Assembly: GCF_000633395.1 (NCBI RefSeq)
Contig: NZ_AYMU01000011.1
Location: forward strand, 1-64,000
Direction: 5' to 3'
Length of the DNA stretch: 64,000 bases
Source of the DNA: Pseudomonas sp. PH1b
GTDB lineage: Bacteria > Pseudomonadota > Gammaproteobacteria > Pseudomonadales > Pseudomonadaceae
The translations under genes were made by a program, and so were the position numbers. The notes under the pieces are model-generated. The model made no database searches. It saw nothing but the letters and a program-made list of their open reading frames with translations, and was not told the DNA's origin. This document shows, one piece after another, positions 1 through 8,068 of the stretch; position 1 is the first letter of the stretch; every line of letters begins with the position of its first letter.

Positions 1-590
1 GCGTATTCACCACTCGCTTACCGATGAAATTCCTGTCACCGACACTGATCGAAAATGCGAAATCGATTTCGCATTTGGGGAAAACCAAGCTCTACGATTT
101 GATGCTCGAAGATGATGATGAGCTTGCAGCACTAACTGAAGGAGGAACGCTTGCAGGGCTCACATTGGATGAGATCGACCGGATGACCAGCCGCGAGCTG
201 CGCGCCGCGCTCCGCGACTCTCGCGAAAATTCCAAGGCGCAAGGTGAAGTGCTGGCGAAGCGCTCCAATGATCTGCAGCAGGCCAAGGATGAACTTGCCG
301 TGGTCCGTAAGCGAATCCAAGGCCAGCCTCTAGATGTGGTTATCAAGGAGTTGCGTACTGAAGTTTCAGAGCTGGCTTTTGAGGTCGAATCGACTTCATT
401 GGGTAAGTTGCGCGAAGGCTTCATGAAAATGGCGGAACACGCCATCGAGGCAGGCCAGGACCATCGAACCTTTCAAGCTGGTCTGATCCATCAGTTGGAA
501 GTCGTCCTCGCCAGCATTCGCAGTGAATTTCATCTGCCTGCACGCCAGGCCGATACCGCCCCAGTTTGGATGGCTGCGGAAGAGGCCTGA
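1..590 (+). CDS. Phage early DNA-binding-type protein, 5' end cut by window
   Basis: The reading frame (codons from base 3) is open to the window edge. An internal ATG lies at 24, but the frame continues upstream of it, so the true start is probably outside the window. The visible part has a segment ending in GLTLDEIDRMTSRELRAAL, then a charged helical stretch (about residues 60-110 from the ATG) that looks like coiled coil. This layout occurs in small putative DNA-binding proteins at the start of the early operon of Mu/B3-like Pseudomonas phages. It lies 2 bases upstream of the transposase gene on the same strand, so it is probably co-transcribed with it. The exact function is unknown. The family assignment is from general resemblance only. 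Confidence 0.6.
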   Translation, partial: VFTTRLPMKFLSPTLIENAKSISHLGKTKLYDLMLEDDDELAALTEGGTLAGLTLDEIDRMTSRELRAALRDSRENSKAQGEVLAKRSNDLQQAKDELAVVRKRIQGQPLDVVIKELRTEVSELAFEVESTSLGKLREGFMKMAEHAIEAGQDHRTFQAGLIHQLEVVLASIRSEFHLPARQADTAPVWMAAEEA

Positions 591-592
591 AC

Positions 593-2365
593 ATGAATCC
601 GGTTCAGACCCAGCTTCTGGCCCAAATTGCCCAACGGGCAGCTAACGCCCCACATGGTCAACGTACCGCTATCTATAAGGCAGGCGCGACCGAGCTGGGC
701 ATATCAATCCAAACCCTGCAGCGCAAGCTGAAGGAGGTCTCAGTGACCAAGCCACGCAAACGCCGTAGTGATGCCGGTTCGAGCGCATTGCCGCTGGAAG
801 AAGCGCAGAAGATATCGGCTGTGTTGTTGGAGTCGATCCGCGCCAACAACAAACAACTTTCTACCATTGAGCGCGCCGTTGAGCGTCTGCGTAGCAATGG
901 GCTGATCCTGGCGGGTCGAGTTGATGAAGCCACGGGGCTGTTTCAACCGCTGACAAACGGTGCCATCAGTCGTGCCCTGAAAAGTTACAAACTGCACCCT
1001 GAACAGCTTCTCCAGGACGCACCAGCGGTATCGCTGGCCAGTAATCACCCCAACCATGTTTGGCAAGTTGACGCCTCGATTTCGACGCAGTTCTACCTCG
1101 CGAACAATGGCGCGCAGGCTATGAACAAGGCCGAGTTCTATGACGGCAAACCCGGCAACTTGAAGAAGATCGAACGCCAGCGCCTGTGGCGCTATGTGAT
1201 CACCGACCACACCAGCGGCACCTTGTACTTGGAGTATGTGCTGGGTGCCGAGTCGGCCGAGAATCTGTGCGCAGTGTTGATCAACGCTATGCAGAAGCGC
1301 CACGAATCGGACCCGTTCCACGGCGTGCCCTGGATGTTGATGACCGACCCCGGTGCAGCCATGACCAGTGGCATTTTCCGCAACCTGTGCCGGGCCATGT
1401 CCATCGACCTGATCATCAACCAGGTTGGCAACGCACGGGCCAAGGGGCAGGTAGAACAAGCGCACAATATCGTTGAACGCGAGTTTGAAAGCGCTCTGAA
1501 GTTTCAGCCCGCGCATAGCCTGGAGCAAATCAACACCTGGGCCGGTCAGTGGATGCGCTATTACAACGCGACTGCGATTCATACCCGCACCCGGCGCACT
1601 CGCTATGGCGTGTGGCAGTTGATCAGAGAGGAAGAGCTGCGCTTGGCACCGAGCGTCGAGGTTTGCCGCGAGCTGGCGGTCAGTACGCCGGAATACCGCA
1701 CTGTCAGCAACCTGTTGCGGATCTCGTTTCGTGGCGATCAGTTCGATGTCAGCACGGTGCCGGGTGTCATGGTCGGTGAAAAGCTGCTGATTACCCGCAA
1801 CTGCTGGCGTGACAAAGATGCCGCCATTGCCGTTCTGGTTGGTGAGGATGGGCGCGAGCAATACCACGTCATCGAACGGATCGGCCTCGATCAGTTCGGG
1901 TTTGCACAGACCTCGGCCACTATCGGTGAACAGTACAAAAGCCACGCTGAAACTCCGGCTCAGGTATCGCGCAAGGTCCTGGAACAAATCGCCACAGGCA
2001 CCACCAATCAGGCTGACGCTGAAGCCGCACGCAAGGCCAAAACCGTTCCGTTCGGCGGTTTGATCGATCCTCACAAACACGTCAGCGACACAGTGTTACC
2101 GGCCTACATGCCGCGCCGTGGCACATCGCTGAACGTCAACGCACCGACCGTGGAACATGCACTGCTGACCCACGTCGAGGCGGCGAAGTTGCTTCAACCT
2201 CGCTTGGCAAACCTCTGGTCTGCCGAATCCTTTCGCTGGCTGCAGCAGGAATACCCCGAGGGCGTTCCCCTGGAGAAGCTAGACGTCGTGGAGGCTGAGC
2301 TTAAGCGTCCAGCTGAAGCCCCGCGCACAGCACTCAGTCTGGTACGCGCCGTTGGAGGTCAATGA
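593..2365 (+). CDS. Mu-type DDE transposase (MuA-like, B3 group)
   Basis: Catalyses strand transfer during replicative transposition of a transposable phage. From the ATG at 593 the protein is 590 residues. An N-terminal HTH-like region (about 1-60) is followed by an rve/integrase core. The catalytic triad is visible as D160 in HVWQVDASI, D252 in MLMTDPGAAM and E288 in AKGQVEQAHN. A C-terminal Mu-transposase beta-barrel-like region and a basic tail follow. An upstream in-frame codon at 566 lies inside the preceding gene; 593 sits just after that gene's stop and is preferred. The stop overlaps the MuB-like start (ATGA). The length is somewhat below phage Mu MuA (663 aa), as in B3-type phages. 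The triad is intact, so the protein could be active. Confidence 0.92.
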   Translation: MNPVQTQLLAQIAQRAANAPHGQRTAIYKAGATELGISIQTLQRKLKEVSVTKPRKRRSDAGSSALPLEEAQKISAVLLESIRANNKQLSTIERAVERLRSNGLILAGRVDEATGLFQPLTNGAISRALKSYKLHPEQLLQDAPAVSLASNHPNHVWQVDASISTQFYLANNGAQAMNKAEFYDGKPGNLKKIERQRLWRYVITDHTSGTLYLEYVLGAESAENLCAVLINAMQKRHESDPFHGVPWMLMTDPGAAMTSGIFRNLCRAMSIDLIINQVGNARAKGQVEQAHNIVEREFESALKFQPAHSLEQINTWAGQWMRYYNATAIHTRTRRTRYGVWQLIREEELRLAPSVEVCRELAVSTPEYRTVSNLLRISFRGDQFDVSTVPGVMVGEKLLITRNCWRDKDAAIAVLVGEDGREQYHVIERIGLDQFGFAQTSATIGEQYKSHAETPAQVSRKVLEQIATGTTNQADAEAARKAKTVPFGGLIDPHKHVSDTVLPAYMPRRGTSLNVNAPTVEHALLTHVEAAKLLQPRLANLWSAESFRWLQQEYPEGVPLEKLDVVEAELKRPAEAPRTALSLVRAVGGQ

Positions 2366-3546
2366 TGCTGAAGCTGAAGCAAATTTTACAAGGGGTCGGC
2401 CGTCCGCAGGCAGCCTTGGCTGAGTCGCTGAGTCTCAGTGAAGCCACGATTGCCCAGCTGCTGAACCACGGCCAATGGCCACGCAGTTTGGACAGCGCCG
2501 AACTGCAGGGGCGCATTCGTGTGTTCCTGACCGAATCTGGTGCCAACGATGCCGATATCGCTAACGCCTTTGAAGAAGTGGATCTGCCGTGCGCCAACAC
2601 GGCAGATCCGGCCCTTAATGAAGAGCCGTCCGGGGAGGACGAACCTATGTTACTGCCAAAGCAGACGCTACAGCCAAATACCCGTAAAGCCTTCGGCTTG
2701 TTCAGCGATCCGTTCGATGAGCTGCAGTGCGCTCAGGACATGTGGCTCAGCCCTGAAATCCGCTACGTCCGTGAGTTCATGTATCAGACGGCACGTCACG
2801 GCGGTTTCCTCGCTGTTGTGGGAGAGTCGGGCGCAGGTAAAAGCACGCTGCGCCGTGATCTTGAGAACCGAATCGCCGAAACCGGTGAGTCCGTGATCAT
2901 CATCGCTCCCTATGTCCTGGCGTCCGAGGACAACGATACAAAGGGCAAGACCTTAAAAAGTACTCATATCGCCGAGTCGATGATGGCGGCGGTCGCGCCG
3001 CTGGCGAAACCCAAGAGCAGCCCCGAGGCGCGTTTCGCCCAACTGCACAAGGCTTTGAAAGAGTCCCATGCGGCCGGGTATCGCCACTGCCTGGTGATCG
3101 AGGAGGCTCACAGCCTGCCGATCCCGACGCTCAAGCACCTCAAGCGCATTCTTGAGCTGGAAGTCGGTTTCACTAAGTTGGTCAGCATCATCATGATCGG
3201 CCAGCCCGAGCTGAACGTGAAACTCAGCGAGCGCAACGCCGATGTGCGTGAGGTTGTACAACGGTGTGAGCGGGTCACCATGCAACCGATTGACGGCGAG
3301 CGGCTGGGAGAGTTCCTGAAGTTTCGATTTGACCGTGCGGGCAAGGTGCTCAGCGAGGTCATTGACGCCAGCGGTATCCAGGCCATTGCTGAGCGTCTGT
3401 CTCAGCCAAGCAAGCGTGGCGGCAGTGATGAAACAGTCTCACGACTGTATCCACTGGCCATTGGCAACTTGGTCATCGCTGCGATGAATCTGGCCGCCCA
3501 GTTGGGCGTGCCATTGATCACCGCTGATGTTGTGAAGGGGGTGTGA
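2365..3546 (+). CDS. MuB-like AAA+ transposition ATPase
   Basis: Partner of the transposase: an ATP-dependent DNA-binding protein that selects target DNA and stimulates strand transfer. A Cro-like helix-turn-helix lies near the N-terminus (around residues 12-40, RPQAALAESLSLSEATIAQ). A linker follows, then an ExeA/TniB-type AAA domain with Walker A GESGAGKST near residue 155 and Walker B CLVIEEAH near 245. The C-terminal tail (VIAAMNLAAQLGVPLI) matches the small helical lid of this family. Two ATGs, at 2362 and 2365, are possible. The GGAGG at 2354-2358 is better spaced for 2365. It overlaps the stop of the transposase gene, so translation is probably coupled. Confidence 0.88.
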   Translation: MLKLKQILQGVGRPQAALAESLSLSEATIAQLLNHGQWPRSLDSAELQGRIRVFLTESGANDADIANAFEEVDLPCANTADPALNEEPSGEDEPMLLPKQTLQPNTRKAFGLFSDPFDELQCAQDMWLSPEIRYVREFMYQTARHGGFLAVVGESGAGKSTLRRDLENRIAETGESVIIIAPYVLASEDNDTKGKTLKSTHIAESMMAAVAPLAKPKSSPEARFAQLHKALKESHAAGYRHCLVIEEAHSLPIPTLKHLKRILELEVGFTKLVSIIMIGQPELNVKLSERNADVREVVQRCERVTMQPIDGERLGEFLKFRFDRAGKVLSEVIDASGIQAIAERLSQPSKRGGSDETVSRLYPLAIGNLVIAAMNLAAQLGVPLITADVVKGV

Positions 3547-3547
3547 G

Positions 3548-3868
3548 ATGGCCGCTTTGTATCTGGTAGGTACTCAACCGCCACAACCGCCCAGCATCTT
3601 GGCGGAGGAGTTCCCGGTGAAGCTGTCGGCCTTCAACGAGTTGACCCGTGAAATCCGCGAGGCCGGTATCACGATCAAGCACCTGGTGTTTGTGGACAAC
3701 AAGATCTTTATCGACCAGTCCAGCGTTGAGCTGTTTCTACGGCGTTTTGGGCATGAGCTGCGTCGGATTAGCTACTCGCCTGCTGGTCGGTTCACTCGTA
3801 ATACAGTGACAGTACGCGGGGTTGATGTCGCCTGGTACACCCAGGTGAAGGAGCAGGATCATGAGTGA
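3548..3868 (+). CDS. Hypothetical phage early protein
   Basis: 106-residue protein starting one base after the ATPase stop and overlapping the next gene by 8 bases, so part of the phage early operon. I do not recognise the family. It has mixed alpha/beta character, no membrane segment and no cysteines. It includes a segment FIDQSSVELFLRRFGHELRR that could be an amphipathic helix. Context suggests an accessory or host-takeover gene of the transposable phage. Confidence 0.7.
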   Translation: MAALYLVGTQPPQPPSILAEEFPVKLSAFNELTREIREAGITIKHLVFVDNKIFIDQSSVELFLRRFGHELRRISYSPAGRFTRNTVTVRGVDVAWYTQVKEQDHE

Positions 3869-4148
3869 CACCATCGTCCACGCATGTTCAACCCTCTGCA
3901 ACCCGGATCTCCTTGATGACCAGCAGGTTCGCGCCGAACTTAAGCGCATGAACGACGAGCTGTTCAGCAAAGACCAGCAGATCATTCAGCTGAAAGCGTA
4001 CGTCCATAAATTGGACAGTGTTTTGGTGAGGCTGGCCAAGCTGCAGATTGCCGGAAATTTTTGCGACACCCACCACGAGTTGCAGCGCCTCGCAGCGTAT
4101 TACGAGCAACAACAGAAAGCGGCCCAATCCGTAAGGCAGGTGCATTGA
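3861..4148 (+). CDS. Hypothetical phage early protein, helical
   Basis: 95 residues. The middle (residues about 20-60, rich in K, E, Q and L, for example ELKRMNDELFSKDQQI) looks like a continuous helix or short coiled coil. It overlaps the upstream gene, and its TGA overlaps the next ATG at 4148, so it is tightly packed in the early operon. No function is recognised. Confidence 0.68.
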   Translation: MSDTIVHACSTLCNPDLLDDQQVRAELKRMNDELFSKDQQIIQLKAYVHKLDSVLVRLAKLQIAGNFCDTHHELQRLAAYYEQQQKAAQSVRQVH

Positions 4149-4765
4149 TGAGCCAGTCCCTAACCGTGGCCATTAAGGCCTTGCGCCATGCGGTCGAGAA
4201 TGAAAGCCCAACCATGTTTTGGGTAGAGACGATGGAACACGTTTCCTTGTTACTCAAACACATTGATCGTTATGGCCTGTCTGTCGGCAGCATGCCTGCT
4301 GAGATCAATGAACACCTACTTGCCTGGATCGTGGATCAAGCATTTGACGGTGCGATTGAGGATGTCAGCGTGATCCGTGACATCTATCAGTTGATTGCAG
4401 CGGACCACGCGGCCTTCAGCGAAACGGAATACGCGCAAAAGGCGCCCGCGTCCCTGCAGAGCGTACTGGCCGAGCGTATCCGCCAGATCCAGGTGGAATG
4501 CTTCTATCCCGAGCAGGATGACGAGTACATCAATGGTGATCTCGCAATCGCAGCTGCTTGTTACGCCGCCGAAGCATTCGTCCAGGCCACTGAAATCGAG
4601 GGCGTCATGCGCATTGTTCCAGAGGCTTGGCCTTGGATGGCCGCGTCCTGGAGGCCTCGCGACCAACGCCGAAACCTGGTCAAGGCTGGTGCCTTGATCC
4701 TCGCTGAAATTGACCGGCTCGACCGCGCTGCAGCGAGTCTCCAGAAGGAACAACGCCATGACTGA
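4148..4765 (+). CDS. Hypothetical phage early protein
   Basis: 205 residues from the ATG at 4148, which overlaps the preceding stop (ATGA). A longer frame back to 4061 lies inside the upstream gene and is not preferred. The protein is acidic and mainly helical. No catalytic motif or transmembrane segment is seen, and the family is not recognised. Its stop lies 8 bases inside the DUF3164 gene, consistent with co-translation in the phage early operon. Confidence 0.7.
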   Translation: MSQSLTVAIKALRHAVENESPTMFWVETMEHVSLLLKHIDRYGLSVGSMPAEINEHLLAWIVDQAFDGAIEDVSVIRDIYQLIAADHAAFSETEYAQKAPASLQSVLAERIRQIQVECFYPEQDDEYINGDLAIAAACYAAEAFVQATEIEGVMRIVPEAWPWMAASWRPRDQRRNLVKAGALILAEIDRLDRAAASLQKEQRHD

Positions 4766-5375
4766 TATCACCATTCCTGCGGGCTTCGTTCGCAATGCCA
4801 TTGGCCACCTGGTTCCGGTTGACCAGGTGCGCGAACACGACAAGCTCCGTGATTGTGTCGCCCGTGATCTCGGCACTGAGGCTGAGCAGCTCAGCGCAGC
4901 TTTGGCTCGCTTTAAGAAAAAAGCATTGGCCGATGTTGCCGATCTGGTGGCCGTTTCATCAGAGCGCTACGGCGTAACGCTTGGCGGTCAGAAGGGCAAC
5001 GTCTCCATCACCACCTACGACGGCGAGTTCAAGATCGAGCGGGCCTATGCTGACAAGGTTGTCTTTACCGAGGAAATCCTCGCTGCCAAAGAGCTGATCA
5101 ACCAATGCATCAGTGCCTGGTCCGAGGGCGCCAACAGCCACCTGCGGGTGCTGGTTGATCGCGCATTCAGAGCCAACCGCCAGGGGCAACTGATGGTCAA
5201 GGATGTGCTCAGTTTGTTGCGTGTAGAGATCGACGACCCCGACTGGAAAAGAGCTATGCAAGCGCTGAAAGACTCCATCCAGGTCAACGGCACTGCCGTG
5301 TACATCCGGGTCTATAAGCGCCAGGGCAATACCGACCAGTACTTGCCTATCAACCTGACTTTGGCGGGGGTGTGA
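4758..5375 (+). CDS. DUF3164 family phage protein
   Basis: 205 residues from the ATG at 4758; an earlier in-frame codon at 4710 lies inside the previous gene. The opening MTDITIPAGFVRNAIGHLVP, the following DQVREHDKLRD and the central YDGEFKIERA match the DUF3164 pattern. DUF3164 proteins are a hallmark of the early region of B3/Mu-like phages and some restriction-evading phages, often mis-named sulfate transporter. The biochemical role is not established. No membrane segments are present, which argues against any transporter label. Confidence 0.85.
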   Translation: MTDITIPAGFVRNAIGHLVPVDQVREHDKLRDCVARDLGTEAEQLSAALARFKKKALADVADLVAVSSERYGVTLGGQKGNVSITTYDGEFKIERAYADKVVFTEEILAAKELINQCISAWSEGANSHLRVLVDRAFRANRQGQLMVKDVLSLLRVEIDDPDWKRAMQALKDSIQVNGTAVYIRVYKRQGNTDQYLPINLTLAGV

Positions 5376-5376
5376 A

Positions 5377-5766
5377 ATGGCCAACCTCAAGAAATACACG
5401 CTGGTGGACAGCTGGAAGGAATGGAGCATCACTCTGGAAGTCGACCACGACATTCTGACTAAAGAACGTGCCACAGAGATCAACGGATTTTGGAGCGACG
5501 CTGAATATCGCATCAGCGATGAGGATGATGATGTTGTCATGGCCGTCATAAAGATGGCGGCCAAACACCTGACCTACGCCTTTCTGGAGATTGGCGGCGG
5601 TGTCTGTGTCGATGATGAGAGCGCTGGATACTGGACGCGTGACAACCTGCAAAACGAAGAAGGCTGGGGTGGAACAGTGAAGGGTTCAGCTTTCGGGTGG
5701 TGTGGCATTCGTTTGGTAAGCGCGGATGTCGAGGTGGATCTCGATCTTGAGTTCCAGGGGGATTGA
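5377..5766 (+). CDS. DUF2528 family phage protein
   Basis: 129 residues starting one base after the previous stop. The body contains WSITLEVDHDILT, an acidic run (RISDEDDDVVMAVIKM) and a W/G-rich C-terminal segment (NEEGWGGTVKG). This layout recalls DUF2528, small proteins of unknown function in transposable-phage early operons. Assignment is by pattern recall, not alignment. Confidence 0.72.
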   Translation: MANLKKYTLVDSWKEWSITLEVDHDILTKERATEINGFWSDAEYRISDEDDDVVMAVIKMAAKHLTYAFLEIGGGVCVDDESAGYWTRDNLQNEEGWGGTVKGSAFGWCGIRLVSADVEVDLDLEFQGD

Positions 5767-5767
5767 C

Positions 5768-6208
5768 ATGAGCAAGACTCTTATTGAATTCCAAGATCAT
5801 CATCAGGACTTCCTGGTGTGGACCGTCGACGAAGAAGGTTTCGTCACCGAAAGCCGTCCATACCAGACCGATGTCTGGGGAGGGTGCAAGGTCACCAACC
5901 TGACCAGCCTCAAGAGTGGTGATTTAGTCGAGTACTCGCGGAATGGGCGTGCCGGTTGTGTGAGGCATCCCGTGCGCTCAGTGCTGCAACTCATCCCGAT
6001 TGAAATTTCGGTGCGCCAGGACTGGAACGGCTATGTCACCAGCACCGTGCACGGCAAACGAGTGTCGTGCACCTATGACTACGAGTACCCAGTAAAGCGG
6101 TTGGCTGAAAAGCTGTTTCCTGAACGACCCAGTAACATCGAGCGTCTTGAGTGTGTGCCAACGGGTCGCCTGCATAGCAAGTGGCGAATCACACCGGAGG
6201 GCGCGTGA
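5768..6208 (+). CDS. Hypothetical phage early protein
   Basis: 146 residues from the ATG at 5768; the frame extends back to 5726 inside the previous gene, but 5768 follows that gene's stop by one base. It is aromatic-rich and predominantly beta in appearance, for example FLVWTVDEEGFVTESRPYQT and a Tyr-rich segment SCTYDYEYP. No domain recognised. Position in the operon is the only functional clue. Confidence 0.68.
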   Translation: MSKTLIEFQDHHQDFLVWTVDEEGFVTESRPYQTDVWGGCKVTNLTSLKSGDLVEYSRNGRAGCVRHPVRSVLQLIPIEISVRQDWNGYVTSTVHGKRVSCTYDYEYPVKRLAEKLFPERPSNIERLECVPTGRLHSKWRITPEGA

Positions 6209-6209
6209 T

Positions 6210-6428
6210 ATGAGCAAGAAAGAGAGCTATGACACCCTCGTTGTGGAGGGCATGGGCAACGATATTCCGCGAGAGATTGGCGGGCTTCGCGTTGCTGCTT
6301 GGGCGGCGGGGAACGCCATTGACGACAGGAGTGAGCTGGAAGACTTCATTCGTGACCTGTCCTATGGCGATATCGAAGATCCCCAGCAGGCCGCTATTGA
6401 CCTGATGGAACGCGGAGGTTGGGCATGA
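6210..6428 (+). CDS. Small hypothetical phage protein
   Basis: 72 residues from the ATG at 6210, one base after the upstream stop. Its stop overlaps the GemA start (ATGA at 6425). It is acidic, with the segment LEDFIRDLSYGDIEDPQQAA. A longer frame from 6147 lies inside the preceding gene. No family recognised. Tight packing between phage genes supports it as real. Confidence 0.65.
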   Translation: MSKKESYDTLVVEGMGNDIPREIGGLRVAAWAAGNAIDDRSELEDFIRDLSYGDIEDPQQAAIDLMERGGWA

Positions 6429-6877
6429 ACACCGCGCCCACTAATCCGACCAGGTTGCGGTATATCAAGCTGATCCATGTTGCGCGGCGTGAGATGCGCA
6501 TGGATGACGAGACCTATCGACTGATGTTGTCTGGAATGTCCGGATTGGACGGCGCGACATCGAGCGCTGACTTGAGTGTTCCAAACCTGCAAAGGGTTTT
6601 GGAGCAGCTCAAGCAGCGGGGCTTTAAGCCCCGTCCAAACAAGGTCGGAACGCGGCCACGGGCCAACGATGAGCAGTCCCGGAAGATCCGGTCGTTATGG
6701 CTGAAGCTGCACGACTTGGGCGCGGTTCGCGATCCGTCAGAGGAGGCTCTGGCCAACTTCGTAAAAAGCATGACCAAGGTGTCTGCACTGCAGTGGCTCA
6801 ACGTCGCCCAGGCGAGCCGGGTGATTGAGAACCTAAAGCAGTGGCAGCGCCGTGTGACCAATAAGGAGGTCGTATGA
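6425..6877 (+). CDS. gemA: GemA-like regulatory protein (Mu gp16 / DUF1018)
   Basis: 150 residues. Homologue by pattern of phage Mu GemA (gp16), an early protein reported to modulate host gene expression and DNA supercoiling. Diagnostic segments are YIKLIHVARREMRMDDETYR near the N-terminus, the central KIRSLWLKLHDLGAVRD, and C-terminal QWLNVAQASRVIENLKQW. The ATG at 6425 is chosen over the TTG two codons earlier because it overlaps the upstream stop. It directly precedes the Mor-type activator, the order expected of a Mu-like early operon. Confidence 0.88.
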   Translation: MNTAPTNPTRLRYIKLIHVARREMRMDDETYRLMLSGMSGLDGATSSADLSVPNLQRVLEQLKQRGFKPRPNKVGTRPRANDEQSRKIRSLWLKLHDLGAVRDPSEEALANFVKSMTKVSALQWLNVAQASRVIENLKQWQRRVTNKEVV

Positions 6878-7245
6878 AAGCGCCTTGTAGCGCACCGGGA
6901 GAACTCCTTCAGACCTTGGCCGACCATGTGGCTCAGTCTGCCAGGGAAACCCTAGAGATCAGCCCTGAACTCGCTGAGGCACATGGCAGTGAGGTAGCGA
7001 TGCTGATGGCAAATGTCTGGGGAGGGCAGGTTCTCTACATGCCCAAAGGCGTCCATCTGCAGGCCTCGAAGTTGCATCAGCAAATCTTTGATGAATGGAC
7101 GGGACGTAACCAGCGAGAGCTGGCAATGAAGCACAATCTGTCTCTAGCATTTGTGTACAAGGTCGTTAAAAGAATGCGGCTGGCAATCATTGCCCGCGAC
7201 CAGGGTGATTTATTCGCCTCCTATGAAGAGGATGACGAAGAGTAG
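6874..7245 (+). CDS. mor: Mor-type transcriptional activator of middle/late phage genes
   Basis: 123 residues. The Mor/C family turns on phage late transcription. An N-terminal helical dimerisation region contains EVAMLMANVWGGQVLYMPKG. A C-terminal HTH has NQRELAMKHNLSLAFVYKVV as the likely recognition unit. It overlaps the GemA stop (ATGA at 6874). The odd point is that nothing it would normally activate is present: late lysis, head and tail genes are absent downstream. If the protein is made, it has no local late operon to serve. Confidence 0.87.
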   Translation: MKAPCSAPGELLQTLADHVAQSARETLEISPELAEAHGSEVAMLMANVWGGQVLYMPKGVHLQASKLHQQIFDEWTGRNQRELAMKHNLSLAFVYKVVKRMRLAIIARDQGDLFASYEEDDEE

Positions 7246-7384
7246 GCACCAGCAAGAAAGAGCGCTACCTTTCTGCCTATAGCCCTGATCACCAGACTCT
7301 GGCCGGGGCTAAACCTAATTGCACCTGCTGCAACACATTTACAGCTCCCATCCCATCCCGTCCAAGCGTATCCAGGAGTGTCCC

Positions 7385-7426
7385 ATGATTATCACGCACA
7401 CTCCCCTGTATTTATCTCAGTCCTAA
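7385..7426 (+). pseudogene. Stub of a truncated gene after mor
   Basis: A strong-looking ribosome binding site (AGGAG at 7373-7377) precedes an ATG at 7385. The frame reads only 13 codons (MIITHTPLYLSQS) before TAA at 7424-7426. A good start signal followed by an almost immediate stop suggests the 5' end of a phage gene cut by a deletion, with the breakpoint near 7420-7435. The adjoining frame (7389-7961) is open but lacks a normal start. Alternatively it is a tiny leader peptide. Confidence 0.35.
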
Positions 7427-7439
7427 ACACAATGCGGAC

Positions 7440-7961
7440 TTGTCGAGGCTGGCCAGCTATCCCGGGCAGGCGCAAGCCTTTTACGAGCAACTCCGGCAAT
7501 CGCTGTTGAACTACGCCAAGGTCGAGGTCGATGAACGTGTCGTCTCGCCTTACTACCGCTCGGAGAACTGGGTGACATTCAGGTTCTATCAGTGGGCCGC
7601 CGGTACCGGGCGCAATGGCATCAGTTGGGGTTTTCATACCTGGGATCTGTCCAGTGCAGAGGAGGTCGATCCCTGGAGTTGGTTCGGCGCGAAGTTCCAG
7701 TGGCACGATGCTTATTCGGGCAGTGTGCAACTGCCAGACAAACTGCGGCTGTGGCTGGCTTCCCAGGTCGAAGTCGCAGAGGGCTGTAGCGCCCTTGCCG
7801 AGAATGACAGCTACAACCTGACGTTCGATCGTCAGGGCATCCGGCTGACGACGCCGGCCTATGGTGATGGTTGTGAACTGGATCGGTCGTTCACCTGGGC
7901 GCAAGTGCAACCTTTGCTGGCGGAACCGGGCAGGAAAGCCCTGGCGCGTTTGCGGCACTAG
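7440..7961 (+). CDS. Unrecognised protein, probably 5'-truncated; possible immunity/inhibitor remnant
   Basis: The frame is open from 7389 (TGA at 7386-7388) to TAG at 7959-7961 with no ATG. The best start is a TTG at 7440 without an obvious ribosome site, giving 173 residues. The C-terminal part (SYNLTFDRQGIRLTTPAY then SFTWAQVQPLLAEPGRKAL) recalls the layout of the DUF3298/RsiV-like fold, whose RsiV member binds lysozyme; this is weak pattern resemblance. Two cysteines (in EGCSAL and GDGCEL) could pair if exported, but no signal peptide remains. It faces the GH19 gene convergently, as immunity genes of pesticin-like toxins can. The missing 5' end coincides with the prophage scar. Confidence 0.5.
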   Translation: MSRLASYPGQAQAFYEQLRQSLLNYAKVEVDERVVSPYYRSENWVTFRFYQWAAGTGRNGISWGFHTWDLSSAEEVDPWSWFGAKFQWHDAYSGSVQLPDKLRLWLASQVEVAEGCSALAENDSYNLTFDRQGIRLTTPAYGDGCELDRSFTWAQVQPLLAEPGRKALARLRH

Positions 7962-7970
7962 AACGCCAGA

Positions 7971-8002
7971 CGGGCTCCCGAGTACTGAACGGCGGGAGCC
8001 CG
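7971..8002. terminator. Hairpin between convergent genes
   Basis: Perfect 10-bp inverted repeat CGGGCTCCCG (7971-7980) / CGGGAGCCCG (7993-8002) with a 12-base loop. It lies between the ends of the gene at 7440-7961 and the GH19 gene. No T-run follows on either strand, so the terminator reading rests on position and stem strength. Confidence 0.5.
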
Positions 8003-8068
8003 CAGGTGATGGCCTGGGTCTAGATCAACCCGCGGCCCTCAGCGCTGGTGTGGGGCGATCGAGCCCGG

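Noticed and set aside
740..2080. Long antisense open frame over the transposase gene
   Set aside because: Shadow of the GC-rich coding strand; composition and lack of ribosome site do not support a gene, and the sense frame has catalytic motifs.
4758..5375. Sulfate transporter label for the DUF3164 gene
   Set aside because: No membrane segments; the label is a known mis-annotation for this phage family.
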